DNA of 64,000 nt from Batillaria attramentaria (GCA_018292915.2 JACVVK020000333.1:436001-500000); one strand, 5' to 3'; positions 22,991 to 34,570 are shown, numbered from the stretch's first letter. Notes: generated by a model from the sequence alone, not told the origin. Numbers and translations are program-made.

Positions 22991-23563
22991 TGCCTGAAAG
23001 TTGAACAGAAAACGTGATCACTTGGAGGTGTAATTTGACTTTTCACCAAAGCACCGAGATACATGCAGTGCATCTCAGTGCCTCACCTAACCTTGACAGT
23101 GACACTGAACGTGTCCCAGAAATCTTACTCTGTAGGTCAGTCAGTGCAGCTGTCGTGCCGAAACGAGCGAGTGAAGCATTGTATCGTAACTGTAGATACT
23201 GCGTCTGTCACTACTCGATAACTAAAGTGCAGACGAAGAAAGAAACCCAGGAACGTTGAACAGCACTCCGTACTGATGAAGCCTGCTTCACATTTGAAGT
23301 CCGAGACATGCGTCTGTCTTTAGTAAGATTGTGAAGCAGGATGATATCTTGCTCCATTCATTAATTGGGAACTCCCAGAACGCCGGCCAGTGCCTAATAT
23401 CGTCCACGTGTACTGATGTAAATGCATTGCCCTACTCTCTGTATAGTCTCTCTGCCGCTACCCTTCTCTCTCCCCCTCCCCTCCCCCTCTCTCGATCAGG
23501 CTTCTTAGTCTGTTAGACATACATCACAGAGCCATTATCGTTTTCTTTTCTTTTTTGGTTTAG

Positions 23564-24062
23564 CAATACCCGGACTACAAATACAAGCCCCGCAAAAGGA
23601 CGAACAAAGCAGCAAAGCCAGTGAGGACGGACAGCGGGCGAGTGTCCAAGCCTGCCCCTAAAGCCAGCCGAAAGGGAAAGAACTCGTCACGTGGCCAGTC
23701 GGCCGCGGTGGCGGAACCCGTACCAAGCAGCACCAGGCCAGTTTGTCGGAGACTGGACACCAGTGAATACGACTCCCGAGGACATGCTGCGCGCTGGCAC
23801 CCCGCCCCAGTCTATCGTCTACCCCGTCGTCACTATCGTTCAAACCGCCTTGGCTCCAACGGTCTCACAATCCGCCTTGCTCTCACCGGCCGCGTCATCA
23901 GAAGGCTGCGGGTTCGACCCCCTGAGTGATCTGGATGACATTAAAATGAGTGATCTAGTTGGTTTCAGCGAAGTCTGCAACATGAACCCGCTGGATGTCC
24001 CAAAGGATCCTCCCGAGGATCTTTTCGATAACACCACTAGCAACGTCTCCCTTCGAAACTGA
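23564..24062 (+). pseudogene. Sox-like gene 2, exon 2, frameshifted
   Basis: It begins QYPDYKYKPRKRTN (end of HMG box) and SRKGKNSSRGQS. The exon-1 frame then drifts after EPVPSSTRPV into unrelated residues and stops at 23,927-23,929. The family sequence resumes one frame over, from TPEDMLRAGTPPQSIVYPVV to LDDIKMSDLVGF and PPEDLF, ending SLRN at 24,060-24,062. The change maps to about 23,737-23,775, beside a block present in gene 1 but deleted in gene 4. A second frame difference near 24,030-24,060 separates its end from that of genes 3 and 4. Retention of a long clean downstream frame suggests a recent lesion, an unannotated small intron or an assembly error. The HMG box itself is unaffected. 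Confidence 0.75.
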
Positions 24063-25040
24063 CTTTCCTCTTCAGTGCGAGGACATGCTGTCTAGTACTG
24101 ACAGTCGATTCTTGACGGATGGACACTAAAATCTTCCCGTCTGTTTCAGTGAACGCTAAAACGGGAACCGTTTAGTACCAGTGCTGTGTGTGTGTGTGTG
24201 TGTGTGTGTGCTTGTGTGAGCTGCTGATAGTGTGACTGAAACCAAAGTGTGACTGATATCGAGGCGTGTGTGCTTGGGTTACGGTTGGTTGTTATTCTTA
24301 CTGCACTGTGAACTTAACGGCCGCTTTTGGTGCCACCGCTTTTAGATCTGTGTTCAACCCGGTATGTGGGTAAACAAAACGAATTCCTGTGGTTTTATTT
24401 TTTTTTCTCCCTCCCCCTCCCCCCCCCCCCCTTCATCCATACCAAACGATATCTCCCCCACCACCCACCCCGCGCTCCCAAATCCTTTCGCTTAGGCTGT
24501 TCCATGTTCTATTTCCACGAAAATTGATATGCCGCAAACTGAGACAGAAAGGTGACGTGGTCACGATGGTATACACGTTTGAAATGGATCGCGAATTCCT
24601 CCCTCAGTATTTTGGCCAAACGAACGCCGACGCTCTGTCTAGACTGTCCGCACTGCTCGTGTTCAGTCCGGGTGGCTGGCTGATAACGCCAGAGACCCTG
24701 CATGAGTACTATGCAGTATGCACGCTCTCTGACAACTGCAAAACGTCCCCGCCACCCACAAATATTATTGTTTTACCCATTTCTCGCCAAGTATGGGCAA
24801 AGTGCAAACTGAATAAACTACTCAACAACAATCCTGCCGGAAGGGGGGGGGGGGAGGGAGGAGGGTGGATGACCACCTTGAACCACTCCGGTTCTCCAGT
24901 AATTCACCCACCCAACCCCCTACTTCCCCCTCCCCGCCCTCCACTTCCCTTCCGCCCTCCCCCATTACCCCCTCCTTCCCTTCTATCACGCACAGAGACT
25001 GACGGACAGACTGTACGCGCGTCTGGAACACGCAGACAAA
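24063..25040 (+). other. 3' flank of Sox-like gene 2
   Basis: It continues with sequence homologous to the gene 4 C-terminal codons (to about 24,140), then a GT tract (24,184-24,210). The block shared with 14,200-14,890 follows, with AATAAA at 24,812-24,817. The match to 60-200 of the window ends abruptly at 25,040, where the flank jumps to sequence like 15,594 onwards. Confidence 0.55.
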
Positions 25041-25490
25041 CTAGGAATGACTGATTAAATACTTAAGATGCAATTTAGTATGCTGTCTCTTACACTGACG
25101 ATAAAAGATATTTTGAATTCCCGAAGTCACAACCTTTTTGCACTCCAAATGCATCATGCATTAGTCGCTCAGACTTGACTGACTTATCTCCGTGTCTGTG
25201 ATGTTGAAGCCGAGACGCTAACCTATCCATCTTGTCCATTTTTATGTTGTTTCCATAGTAATGGAAACAACATAATAGGACGGGCTAAAATTTCCACGTT
25301 CATAGGCAAGCATCTGTGGTACAAACGCACGTCACTGCCGATCTCCCGCAGAGACGATTTTGCAAGTGTAACTCTGACAATGAAAACTTGCGTCATCGAT
25401 GCTGACGCGTATGATGTTCCGAACGCACTTCTCCTCCTCAGTGAGTGCTGTCTGTGCGGATGTGTGTGCGTGTGTGCGTGTGTGAATTGT
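25041..25490. repeat. repeat block with a 30-bp palindrome, inverted at 30,960-31,220
   Basis: It contains the near-perfect palindrome of arms 25,244-25,256 and 25,261-25,273 ('atgttgtttccat' and its reverse complement, 4-base spacer). A block with 'gatctcccgcagagacg' follows, and recurs in reverse at about 31,090. No gene. Confidence 0.6.
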
Positions 25491-25493
25491 GTC

Positions 25494-26180
25494 CGGGCCC
25501 GTTTCTTCGAAGATACTTAACCGAATGGCTTCAAATTTGGGGTATCCAAATTTATCAAAATGTTACATTAGACGATTCAAGCGTGTGATGATTGCTTAAG
25601 TGATTTGGGAGTTATCGCCCTTTTGAGACAAGTTGGTTGTCTTTCGTGTACAGGCGTAATATTTATTTAAATCACTCAATTTTTTGGCAGTAGATAGCTT
25701 GAATACGGACTCTGAATTGATTCACTACTAGAAAATGGTCGCTCTTATAGTTTTCATGTAAACCGAGCCTGAGTTGACATTGCATGTGAACCCAGTTCAG
25801 ATGCCTATTTCTCCGAAAATACTGAACCGATCGATTTCAAATTTGGGGTTTCTAAATGAATCAAGATTGTTGAATAGAAGGCCCGATCCAGGTACGATTG
25901 CACACATGATTTGCGAGTTATCGCCCTTTTCAAAAAAAAGTGGCTTTCTGGCGTTTAAAGGCGTAATATTTACCTAAACCACTCCATTTTTGGGACATAG
26001 ATAGCATGAATACGGACTCTCAACTGAGTGAATTTTGGAGGTTGTCGCTTTTATACTTTTGGCGTAAACCGTACCTGATGAAAGTGCTGGTGAACACACT
26101 TTAGATCTCAAAATCGCTCCTACTATACATAGATAATGAGCCTGGGGTGCCATAAAAAATATACAAAAAAATTAGAAAAA
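25494..26180. repeat. two tandem units of a ~300-bp repeat
   Basis: Both units start 'tt(c)tccgaaaatact' plus 'aaccgat' and run through 'gagttatcgcccttt' and 'ggcgtaatattta' to 'gaatacggactct'. Other arrays are at 30,470-30,960 (-), 31,230-31,600 (-), 40,512-41,150, 50,798-51,259 and 52,778-52,950. No coding capacity is shared. Confidence 0.65.
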
Positions 26181-27468
26181 TTCACTGCAGCCGTTGTCGT
26201 CAGTTGACTCGAAAATTTGTACTCGAAGCACATTTCCTTTACACAAGCCACACGCCTCACAAACATCGCAGAAAAGGCACACGCGCACTGACGCAAAACT
26301 GTATCAGCGTCAGTTTGCCGACGTCATGTTTGATTGACGTGGGGGTGTGTCGTCACTTTTCGGAAGTTCTCTATTTGTAGACGGGGAAAGCGGGAGTTTC
26401 ATTGATGTAGTGAGCTTTGTTTTTCCCACTGACTCTCACTCAATAGCATAGTAGAGTGAGAGAACACCACATAGGTCTCAATGGAGCACATGCACAAACG
26501 CGGCTCGCGCAAGTCTGCGTGCGTGCGTGCGTGCGTGCGTGCGCGCGCGCGTATGTCTGTGTGTGTCTGTGTGCGCGCGCGCGCAGCAGACATAACACAT
26601 AGTGAAAAAACGTTCGCCGCGCAGACTTGTCTGTTAAACACATTGAGCCGGTATAAATTCGATCTTTACACTGCGCAGCAGCAACACTTCAATTTTCATG
26701 GGGCTGCTTTCATTGCAAGAATTGTATCCGAGTCAAAGTTATTACGTCAAATGTATTATGCGTCATCCCAATGAGGAAAACGTCATCAGTACTTCTTTGC
26801 TAGTGATCACAAAAACAGGGAACAGAACAAAAAAAATAAAACACAACACAGGAAGCTCTTTTCTTCTGGTTTGACACTTGTGTCATTGCTCTTTATTATT
26901 TTTTTTTAATTGAAGCAGCAGCCTTACTGGTTTCCATACAGTGAGCTGTCAAACGTTTCCACTTGCCAAAGGTAACTCGCGTTACACTGTGACACGTACT
27001 TGGCTAAAACACAGAACTGTTATGCAGAATTTACTTTATCTTTATTTGTGAATGCAAGGGGTGTTGTATCACCTACCTAAAACAAGTTTGGTAAAATTTG
27101 GTTGATATCTAATACTTAAAATTAAAACACAACTCATGTGACACTGTAACGCGAGTGACCTGCATACTGAAATTTTTCACAGTGCACAACAAAAACAATG
27201 TATTTCGTCCCAATTTCCCTAACATATAGCACATCAGAACAGCATCACTGTCACCAATACTCTTGTCCCTGGAGACAAATGTACAGTCACCAGCAGATGT
27301 TTTTTCTTAAAAGGTGACCTTGTTACACGTGACACGTGCACTCATCAGCTTGAGACACAGTCACTCTCCTGAACGCGCTCGCCCACACATCCTCCCCCCT
27401 ACACTAGTTGAAGGTAAACGCAAGTCTTCTGCCAGGTGTCAGTGATGGTTGTGCCACTATTGTCTGGA
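26181..27468. other. intergenic; GC-alternating tract; possible 3' UTR of the small minus-strand gene
   Basis: It holds a (GCGT)n/(GC)n tract at about 26,515-26,585. From about 26,960 on it has several copies of mixed motifs around GTGACACG and TAACGCG, listed under findings. No open frame is supported. Confidence 0.5.
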
Positions 27469-27579
27469 TCATGGAGGTTGGATGCCACGCCTGATCAGCC
27501 CAAATGTAGACCCCATCTTCTCCTTAAGATAGTGCAGCAAACATTCACTCTCGCCTTCTGCATCCACAACCTCAAGAAC
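27469..27579 (-). CDS. candidate small gene, exon 3
   Basis: Minus strand. It follows acceptor TTGTAG and encodes VLEVVDAEGESECLLHYL, then KEKMGSTFGLIRRGIQPP and a TGA stop (27,469-27,471). It joins exon 2 in phase 0. The 'YYAK-VLEV' junction reads naturally, like a small beta-barrel (Tudor/SH3-like) strand pair, but I cannot assign a family. It could belong to a mobile element. Confidence 0.5.
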   Translation of the reverse strand, partial: VLEVVDAEGESECLLHYLKEKMGSTFGLIRRGIQPP

Positions 27580-27797
27580 CTACAACACACAGAATACAAC
27601 AGCAGGAATATACACTAGATTTGTATCAATATAAATGTATTTAGGACAAAGAAAATAAGTTTCAAAAAAAAAAAAAAAAAAAAACGCGGACAAAGCACTA
27701 CTGAGAACTTTTTGGGGGGTCTACATTTGTGATAAGAATAAAAACAGCCGTGCATTTGTCTTATGAAAACATTTTAAAATATATATAACTCATTTAC

Positions 27798-27876
27798 CTT
27801 GGCGTAGTAGAGGGTTTCAGTCTGCCTGCGGCCAGTAGTGAAGACTGCCTTCACAAAGTCATCCACCTTGGGAGTT
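27798..27876 (-). CDS. candidate small gene, exon 2
   Basis: 79 nt between a polypyrimidine acceptor CTTTTTTTCAG and donor AAG|GTAAATG. It encodes (R)TPKVDDFVKAVFTTGRRQ and TETLYYAK. Its phase fits both neighbours exactly (one base completing the exon 1 codon, phase 0 at its 3' end), which is the main support for a real spliced gene. Confidence 0.5.
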
Positions 27877-28758
27877 CTGAAAAAAAAGACGCAAGTTTTA
27901 AGCATTTAATAAACACGGAAAATAAGCTTAACTTACTTTTTACGGGGCAAGAAATAGCTTTCATAAAGCGTGAATGGTATACTTTGTGTATGCCATTATT
28001 CCGTCCAAGGTGTCGTGAGTAAGTCCGTACCATACACGTCCTGTGAAACACAGTTACCAGGTCAGGTTAAATGCCACATTTCGAAACTTAAAAAAAAGAA
28101 ATTTGCTAACAGTGCAAATCATTTAATTTCTTCCTAATCTGCCAACACACAAAAAAATGCATATTGCTACTTGTAGGTAGGTAAACCAGAAACAGTGACA
28201 TGATTACATGGGACACACAAATAACCTGTCCCGTGAAACACTGCAACCAAAGACCTTGGATATGTTTCCAAGATCTTTGCTGCAACCAAGAACCTATTTT
28301 CAACCTTATTTTCTCTTTCAAGGTGTATTTTCAAATAGTTGTTTTGATGCAAACCTACATAGCAGTGCAAAGAGAGCAAAAAACTGCACTACTGATAAGG
28401 CAATCAATATTTTTTTCTTATAAAAAGGGTGCACTGGGTAACAACCATTATTGCGACACAGGTTGTGCATTGATTTCTGTGGAAAATGGGTGTCCCGTGA
28501 AACAAAGTTACTAATGTTCCATTATTGACCATCCCGGGGAATTTGTTCAGAGACACCTCCAGTACAAAACCTCGCACGGAGGTTATATCATATCTTTCCT
28601 GTGGTCACTAGAGGCTAAAATGCACTTTTCATGGGACACTGAAGGAGACATGAAGGAATGGGCACTGCCACATCGTTAATTAAGCTGTAGCGCGTGATTT
28701 CATACAAAATATCACCAAAATATTGGGTGAAAAACTAAGTTAAAACATTTCTTCTTAC

Positions 28759-28826
28759 CTTGAAACACCGACGAGTGCAAAAAGTCGCTTCACTGAGCCG
28801 ATGACACTCCAAAATACCGGCAACAT
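28759..28826 (-). CDS. candidate small gene, exon 1 (start)
   Basis: ATG at 28,826-28,824 begins MLPVFWSVIGSVKRLFALVG, then VS, and ends with two bases before the strong donor AAG|GTAAGAAG. Joined to exons 2 and 3 it gives an open frame of 85 codons. The first 20 residues are hydrophobic and could be a signal-like or membrane segment, or non-coding by chance. No homologue recognised; expression evidence would decide. Confidence 0.4.
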
Positions 28827-29700
28827 GCGATCGTCTTTCGCGCCGGTCACATCGTTACCGGTGAAAGAAAGGCGTGACACGTAACGGTTTTCGGCTTCAG
28901 ATTCGCAGAAATTTCGCTGTTGATGTGTGAAACGTCATCAATCAGCGAGTATAACCTTGGGTACACAAAAATACGGTGTTCTGAGCTGTTGTTTTCGAAA
29001 CTTGTGTTCGGGCACGATCTCTAAACTTTGAAGGTAACTAACGTTTCACTTGTGACACGGCGAAAAATATGCGATCTAAATAAACCAGGAATGCAAACGT
29101 GCTGCTGAAACTGCAGCAAACATCCGCATTGTGATGTAAACTTGCCACATTTGAGGTTTGAGGTACAGAAACGAGTTTACAATGGGCTTTCGACAGCCAA
29201 CTTCGATGCCGATCGAGTGTGACACGCCATGTAACGCGGTTACCGTTAACATTCCCTTCAGTTTCTAAACCAGCAGTACAAAAAAGTATCTTCAGCCGTT
29301 CTTTTTTTATAATTTAACGTCTTGTTATGATGTAGAGATCAAAATTTAGAGTCAGCTTTGTTAACTGACTTCACACGGGACAGATTTGGTTAGCAGGTTG
29401 TCGAGTTCCCTTTTTTGTCGCCATTTTTACCACCATTTTTACCGTTTCTTTTGCAATTTCTCTTTTTGTACAAGCATTTTCAAACTGTCCTTGCTCATGC
29501 TGTTACTTTATTGTTTCATCAAGACACAAACGTCGATTTTTAATAAGTTTGGACTAAATATGTACTGTAAACAACGTTCTAGTGAAGCTACCCCAGTTTG
29601 TGACCACTAGCAAAGAATGACAGTCATAGATTTCAAAGAAAACAACTTGACGTCTCTCTTCCAAAACCAAGATTGGTCTGACAAGCCCGGTCAGTTGTTT
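28827..29700. other. upstream of the small gene, no gene seen
   Basis: It contains further GTGACACG and TAACG-type motifs at about 28,875, 29,050 and 29,220. The first 150 bases are CpG-containing and could hold the small gene's promoter. Confidence 0.4.
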
Positions 29701-29702
29701 CC

Positions 29703-29818
<116 letters not shown>

Positions 29819-29968
29819 TCCCGTATACATGGCACTACAAAAGAACGACCGTGACGACAGCAGGTGATTAAATGGAAACAACATATTGGGCTGGTCAGTG
29901 GCCATCTTGTTTATTTATTTTTTGATGTGTGTGTGTGTGTGTGTGTGTGGGGGGGGGGGTCAAGACTG

Positions 29969-30455
29969 TTGTAGAAGTCTCGGTGTTCGGTAGATTGCTA
30001 TATTGCATCTAGTTATATTGTGATGTACGTTTTCCACAAGTGTGATATAGATCAGTTGTTACTGTTGTATGAGTTGTCAACTGAAGCCAGAATTTGATGG
30101 AAAAACAATTGTGATATGATGATGGGCAGAGCTAGAAAGGAAAGAGTTGACTCGATACCGGTACGCTGGGTCTCTCGTTGTGCAAAATGGAGCAGCTAAC
30201 ACATGACGTGTACACATATTGCGAGAGGTGAAAGATGATATTTTATTCAACGAAGAGAGAGAGAGAGAGAGAGAGGTGATAATGTACAGAGTAATTATTA
30301 TTTTGCTGGAGAGCAAAACTGGAAGGCAAACCTGGCTATTTGCATCTAAAGATATTTTTTATATACAGTATATTTTTCCAAAGGACTCGCATTCCAAATA
30401 TGTGGTTGTCTTTTTTTGTAATAAAATGTTGAAAACACATTCACTGCCGTCGGTA
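29969..30455 (+). repeat. dispersed repeat 'D', copy 3
   Basis: Full set of landmarks, preceded by a GT/poly-G tract (29,926-29,959). It runs directly into reversed ~300-bp repeat units. Confidence 0.75.
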
Positions 30456-31224
30456 TTTATGCTATCTATTTCCCAAAAAGGGAGTGATTTAGATAAATAT
30501 TACGCCTTTAAACTCCAGAAAGCCAACTTTTCTGAAAACTCGCAAATCATGTGTGCAATCCTATCTGGATCGGGCCCTCTATTAAAACAATCTTGATTTA
30601 TTAAGAAACCCAAAATTGGAAATCGATCGGTTCAGTATTTTCGGAGATACAGGCATCTGAACTGGGTTCACATGCAATGTCAACCGAGGTACGGTTTACG
30701 TGATAACTATAACAGTGACTATTTCCTACTAGTCAGCCTGTTCAGAATCCATATTCATGCTATCTACTGCCAAAAAATTGAGTGATTTAAATAACTATTG
30801 CGCCTGTGAACGACAGACAACCAACTTGTCTCAAAAGGGCGATAACTCCCAAATCACTTAAGCAATCATCACACGCTCGGTTGCTCTAATGTAACATTTG
30901 GATATATTTGGATACCCCAAATTTGATTCCATTCGGTTGAGTATTTTCGGAGAAACAGGCCCGGACACAATTCACACACACACGCACACACATACGAACA
31001 GACGGCACTCGCTGAGGAGAAGCGCGTTCGGCGAACCATACATGTCAGCATCGATGACGCACGTTTTCTTACGTCATTGTCAGAGTTGCAAAATCGTCTC
31101 TGCGGGAGATCGGCAGTGACGTGCGTTTGTACCACAGATGCTTGCCTATGAACGTGAAAAATTTAGCCCGTCCTATGATGTTGTTTCCATTACTCCATTA
31201 CTATGGAAACAACATAATAATGTC
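30456..31224 (-). repeat. ~300-bp repeat units and palindrome block, inverted relative to 25,244-26,000
   Basis: This is the reverse complement of the 25.2-26.0 kb block. It includes the 'gatctcccgcagag' segment (about 31,090-31,110) and a degenerate form of the 'atgttgtttccat' palindrome (about 31,178-31,215). Confidence 0.65.
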
Positions 31225-31615
31225 ATCATTTAGAAATCCCAAATTTGAAATCGATCAGTTGAGTATTTTCGGAGATACAGGCATCTAAACTGGGTTGACC
31301 TGCGATGTAGACTGAGGTACGATTTACATGAAAACTACAAGAGCGACTACATCCAGTATGTGACTGTTCAGAATAAGTGTTCAAGCCATCTACCCCCCCT
31401 CCCCTCCCCCAAACGGAGTGATTTAGATAAATATTACTCCTGTAAACGCCAGACTATCCAACTTTTCTCAAAAGGGTGATAACTCCCAAATCACTTAGCA
31501 ATTGCAAAACGCTCGATTCCTCTAATCACAAATTTGGATACTTGGACACCCCAAATTTGAATTCATTCGGTTGAGTATTTTCGGAGAAACAGGCCTGGAC
31601 ACACCGCACACACCG

Positions 31616-31648
<33 letters not shown>

Positions 31649-31650
31649 CG

Positions 31651-31692
<42 letters not shown>

Positions 31693-32478
31693 CCGCGCGC
31701 ACACACACACACTCACACATTGTACTCTGAAGCAAAAGAATGACGACGGCAGTGAATGTTTTACATTTTATTACAAAAAAAAACAAGAACAAACAAACAG
31801 CCACATATTTGGAATGCAAGTCTTTTGAAAAAATATACTGTAAATAAAAAATATCTTTTGATGCAAATAGCCTGGTTTGCCTTTCAGTTTTGCTCTCCAA
31901 CAATATAATAATTACTCTGTACATTATCACCCCTCTCTCTCTCTCTCTCTCTCGTCGTTGAATAAAATGTCACCACCTCTAGCAATATGTGTACACGTGT
32001 TAGCTGCTCCATTTTGCACAACGAGAGACCCAGCGTACCGGTATCAACTCTTTCCTTTCTAGCTCTGCCCATCATATCACAATTGTTTTTCCATCACATT
32101 CTGGCTTCAGTTGACAGTTCATACAACAGTAACAACTGATCTATATCACACTTGTGGAAAACATACATCACAATATAACTAGATGCAACATAGCAATCTA
32201 CCGAACACCGAGACTTATACTACTTTTTTTAACAGTCTTGACCCCCCCCCCCCCCAACACACACCCACCCCAAAAAATAAATTCAAAATGGATAGGTTAG
32301 CGTCTCGGCTACAGTTTGAGCGAGCGGAAAAAAGGCTGTGAAGTCGGGAATTTAAAAAAAACCGACGCGTTTGCAAAAGATTACAACCTCAAATTCATAA
32401 CAAACACAACCTCTCACGTCTGTGTATATGATATGCACACAACAGGTTTTCTCCCTCTGTCTCTCTGATCCAGTCTCT

Positions 32479-33115
32479 TTATTGCGGTATATTGCGGTAA
32501 AAATAATTTCTAAAAAATGGTCCACTCATCAACATTTGGTCTCCAGACGTTGTAATCTCTTGCGATCGCGTGTTTGTCTGCGGGAAGATTTTAGTGTCCA
32601 TATAGAATCGACTGCCAGTACTAGACAGCATGTCCTCGCACTGAAGAGGAAAGTCAGTTTCGAAGGGAGACGTTGCTGGTGCAGTTGTGGTGTTTTCGAA
32701 CAGATCCTCGGGAGGATTCTCTGGGAGATCCAGCGGGTTCATGTTGAAATCAAGCAGATCACCCACTTTAATGTCATCCAGGTCACTCGGCATGGGGTGG
32801 AACCCGAAGCCAGCTGATGACGCGGCCGTTTGGAGGACGGCGGGTTGAGCGACTGTGGGAAGCAAGGCGGATTGTGAGACCGTTGGAGCCAAGGCGGTTT
32901 GAACGACAGTGACGACGGGGTAGACGATAGACTGGGGCGGGGTGCCAGCGCGCAGCATGTCCTCGGGAGGCGTGGCCGACTGGCTACGTGACGAGTTCTT
33001 TCCCTTTCGGCTGGCTTTTAGGGACAGGCTTGGACACTCGCCCGCTGTCCGTCCTCACTGGCTTTGCTGCTTTGTTCGTCCTTTTGCTGGGCTGGTACTT
33101 GTAGTCCGGGAATTC
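32479..33115 (-). pseudogene. Sox-like gene 3, exon 2, one-base frameshift
   Basis: It starts EFPDYKYQPSKRTN after acceptor TTTAG (33,116-33,120). Compared with gene 4 there is one extra A in the run read on plus as TTTT (33,016-33,019). After SKPVPK the frame shifts to SQPKGKELVT and stops at 32,986-32,984. The predicted product is 194 residues with a complete HMG box but no C-terminal region. Beyond the lesion the family frame continues cleanly (PEDMLRAGTPPQ, DDIKVGDLLDF, PPEDLFENTT, MDTKIFPQTNTRSQ) to a stop at 32,479. A single-base change in a homopolymer could equally be a sequencing error. Confidence 0.8.
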
Positions 33116-33898
33116 CTAAACATGAAAAAGAGAAGAAAACGATAAGAGCTCTGTGATGTATGTGGGAACAGACTAAGAAGCCTGATCGAGAGAGGGGGAG
33201 GGGAGGGGGGGAGAGAAGGGTAGCGGCAGAGAGACTATAGAGAGAGTAGGGCAATGCATTTACATCAGTACATGTGGACGATATTGGGCACTGGTCGGCG
33301 TTCTGGGAGTTCCCAATTAATGAATAGAGCAAGTTATCATCCTGCTTCACAATCTTACTAATTAAACAGAGACGCATGTCTCGGACTTCAAATGTGAAGC
33401 AGGCTTCGTCAGTACGGAGTGTTGTTCAACGTTCCTGGGTTTCTTTCTTCGTCTGTACTTTAGTTATCGAGTAGTGACAGACGCAGTATCTACAGTTACG
33501 ATACAATGCTTCACTCGCTCGTTTTGGCACGACAGCTGCACTGACTGACCCACAGAGATTTCTAGGAAAAGTTCAGTGTCACTGACAAGGTTAGGCAGAC
33601 GTGTGTATCTCGGTGCTTGGGGGAGGGGGGGGGGGGGAGTCAAATACAACATAGGGGAAGAAAACCCTAGACTTCAATGGGGAAAGGTGCACGGAATACA
33701 CTGTGTGCCTTCCAAGAGCTTTGCTGTTCAACGGTTCAAAACTTTTCAGAGACGGTGCACCGAGACTGCAGGGTAAACGACATGCTTGCATGATCGCTTG
33801 AACAGAGGGTAACATGAAGTATCAGTTTGCAAAATTCGCCAGTACACAGGCCGGGAATGAGACTGTTCGCAAAGTAAAACTGATTTCAGTCACTGTAC
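33116..33898 (-). other. intron of Sox-like gene 3
   Basis: A 783-bp phase-0 intron, GTACAG...TTTAG, closely similar to the gene 4 intron (48,554-49,336). It contains a pyrimidine-rich stretch before the acceptor and no other gene. Confidence 0.85.
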
Positions 33899-34351
33899 CT
33901 TCATGTGAAGTTGCCGCAGTCTCTCAGACTCCTCGATGAACGGCTGCTTCTCCTCTGCAGTCAGCGTTCTCCACTTCTTCCCCAGCCTCTTGGAAATCTC
34001 TGCGTTGTGCATTCCGGGCGTCCGCTCGTTGATTATCCGTCGTTCGCGCTGTGCAAAAACCATGAAGGGGTTCATGGGTCGTTTGACGCGGTTCAACACA
34101 GTGGCCTTCTTCTTGCACTGGGTAGCATCTGTATACGGCGTGAGAGAGTCCTCACGGACGTTCATGGATCCGAAGACTATCCCAGTGCCTGCGCTTGCGC
34201 TAGTTGATGGGGTGGGTTCAGGATTGTCAACATCGTGATACACTGTTTCGGAGAACTTTAACTGGGGGCTATTCGGTTGTGGCACGCCGATCATGTCAGC
34301 GTACTGATCCCAGTCAGATAGGAAGGAGTCTGGTGTAGCGGGGAAGTCCAT
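33899..34351 (-). CDS. Sox-like gene 3, exon 1 (N-terminus and most of HMG box)
   Basis: 151 codons from ATG at 34,351 to AAG|GTACAG. The product begins [16 protein letters not shown], has [19 protein letters not shown], then the HMG box from about residue 88 with signature RPMNPFMVF and [13 protein letters not shown]. Against gene 4 it lacks two in-frame blocks totalling 29 residues before the box, while the box differs by only a few residues. In-frame indels plus box conservation argue that the region was under protein-level selection. The frame stays open upstream to 34,456, but the preceding text is promoter-like, so the family ATG is preferred. Confidence 0.85.
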
Positions 34352-34436
34352 CGTGAAGCAGTCGTAGTAACGTATCCTGAGTGAGTGCGAACGTTCCGAG
34401 GCAGAGCGAGGTTCTAATTCAAACCACGCGCCTCTC

Positions 34437-34570
34437 GCATTTTTTATGCCATACAACGCCAGGTGACTGACGGTGGGCGGAGCCTAGCTCGACCAAACGC
34501 TGGCCCGCAAGGCACTGCGCATGTCCAATTCCCGCACGTGTTAAAGCCGAGCACGAGTCTCTGTCTGTAG
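34437..34570 (-). promoter_or_regulatory. proximal promoter of Sox-like gene 3
   Basis: Read on minus: an E-box and CCAAT/NRF1-like block (about 34,506-34,545), GC box 'aggctccgcccaccg' (34,471-34,485) and TATA-like 'ggcataaaaa' (34,441-34,450). The order and spacing match gene 4. Confidence 0.55.

Larger units (their letters stand above)
19792..23563 (+). other. intron of Sox-like gene 2, enlarged by repeats
   Basis: A phase-0 intron of 3.8 kb, against 0.78 kb in genes 3 and 4. It holds GT tracts (19,813-19,860, 19,896-19,933) and a TC tract (about 20,072-20,100). A segment shared in reverse with 51,780-51,945 lies at 20,100-20,280. There are two partial copies of the gene 4 intron (about 21,160-21,640 and 23,040-23,520), a retroinsertion (21,727-21,823), a 31-bp tandem repeat (about 22,276-22,337) and a copy of the gene 1 upstream region (22,436-22,990). 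Confidence 0.65.

Noticed and set aside
24389..25054. 221-codon open frame downstream of gene 2
   Set aside because: Pro/Leu-rich, made of poly-C runs and the 3' flank shared with gene 1, where the frame is broken. It spans the AATAAA signal.
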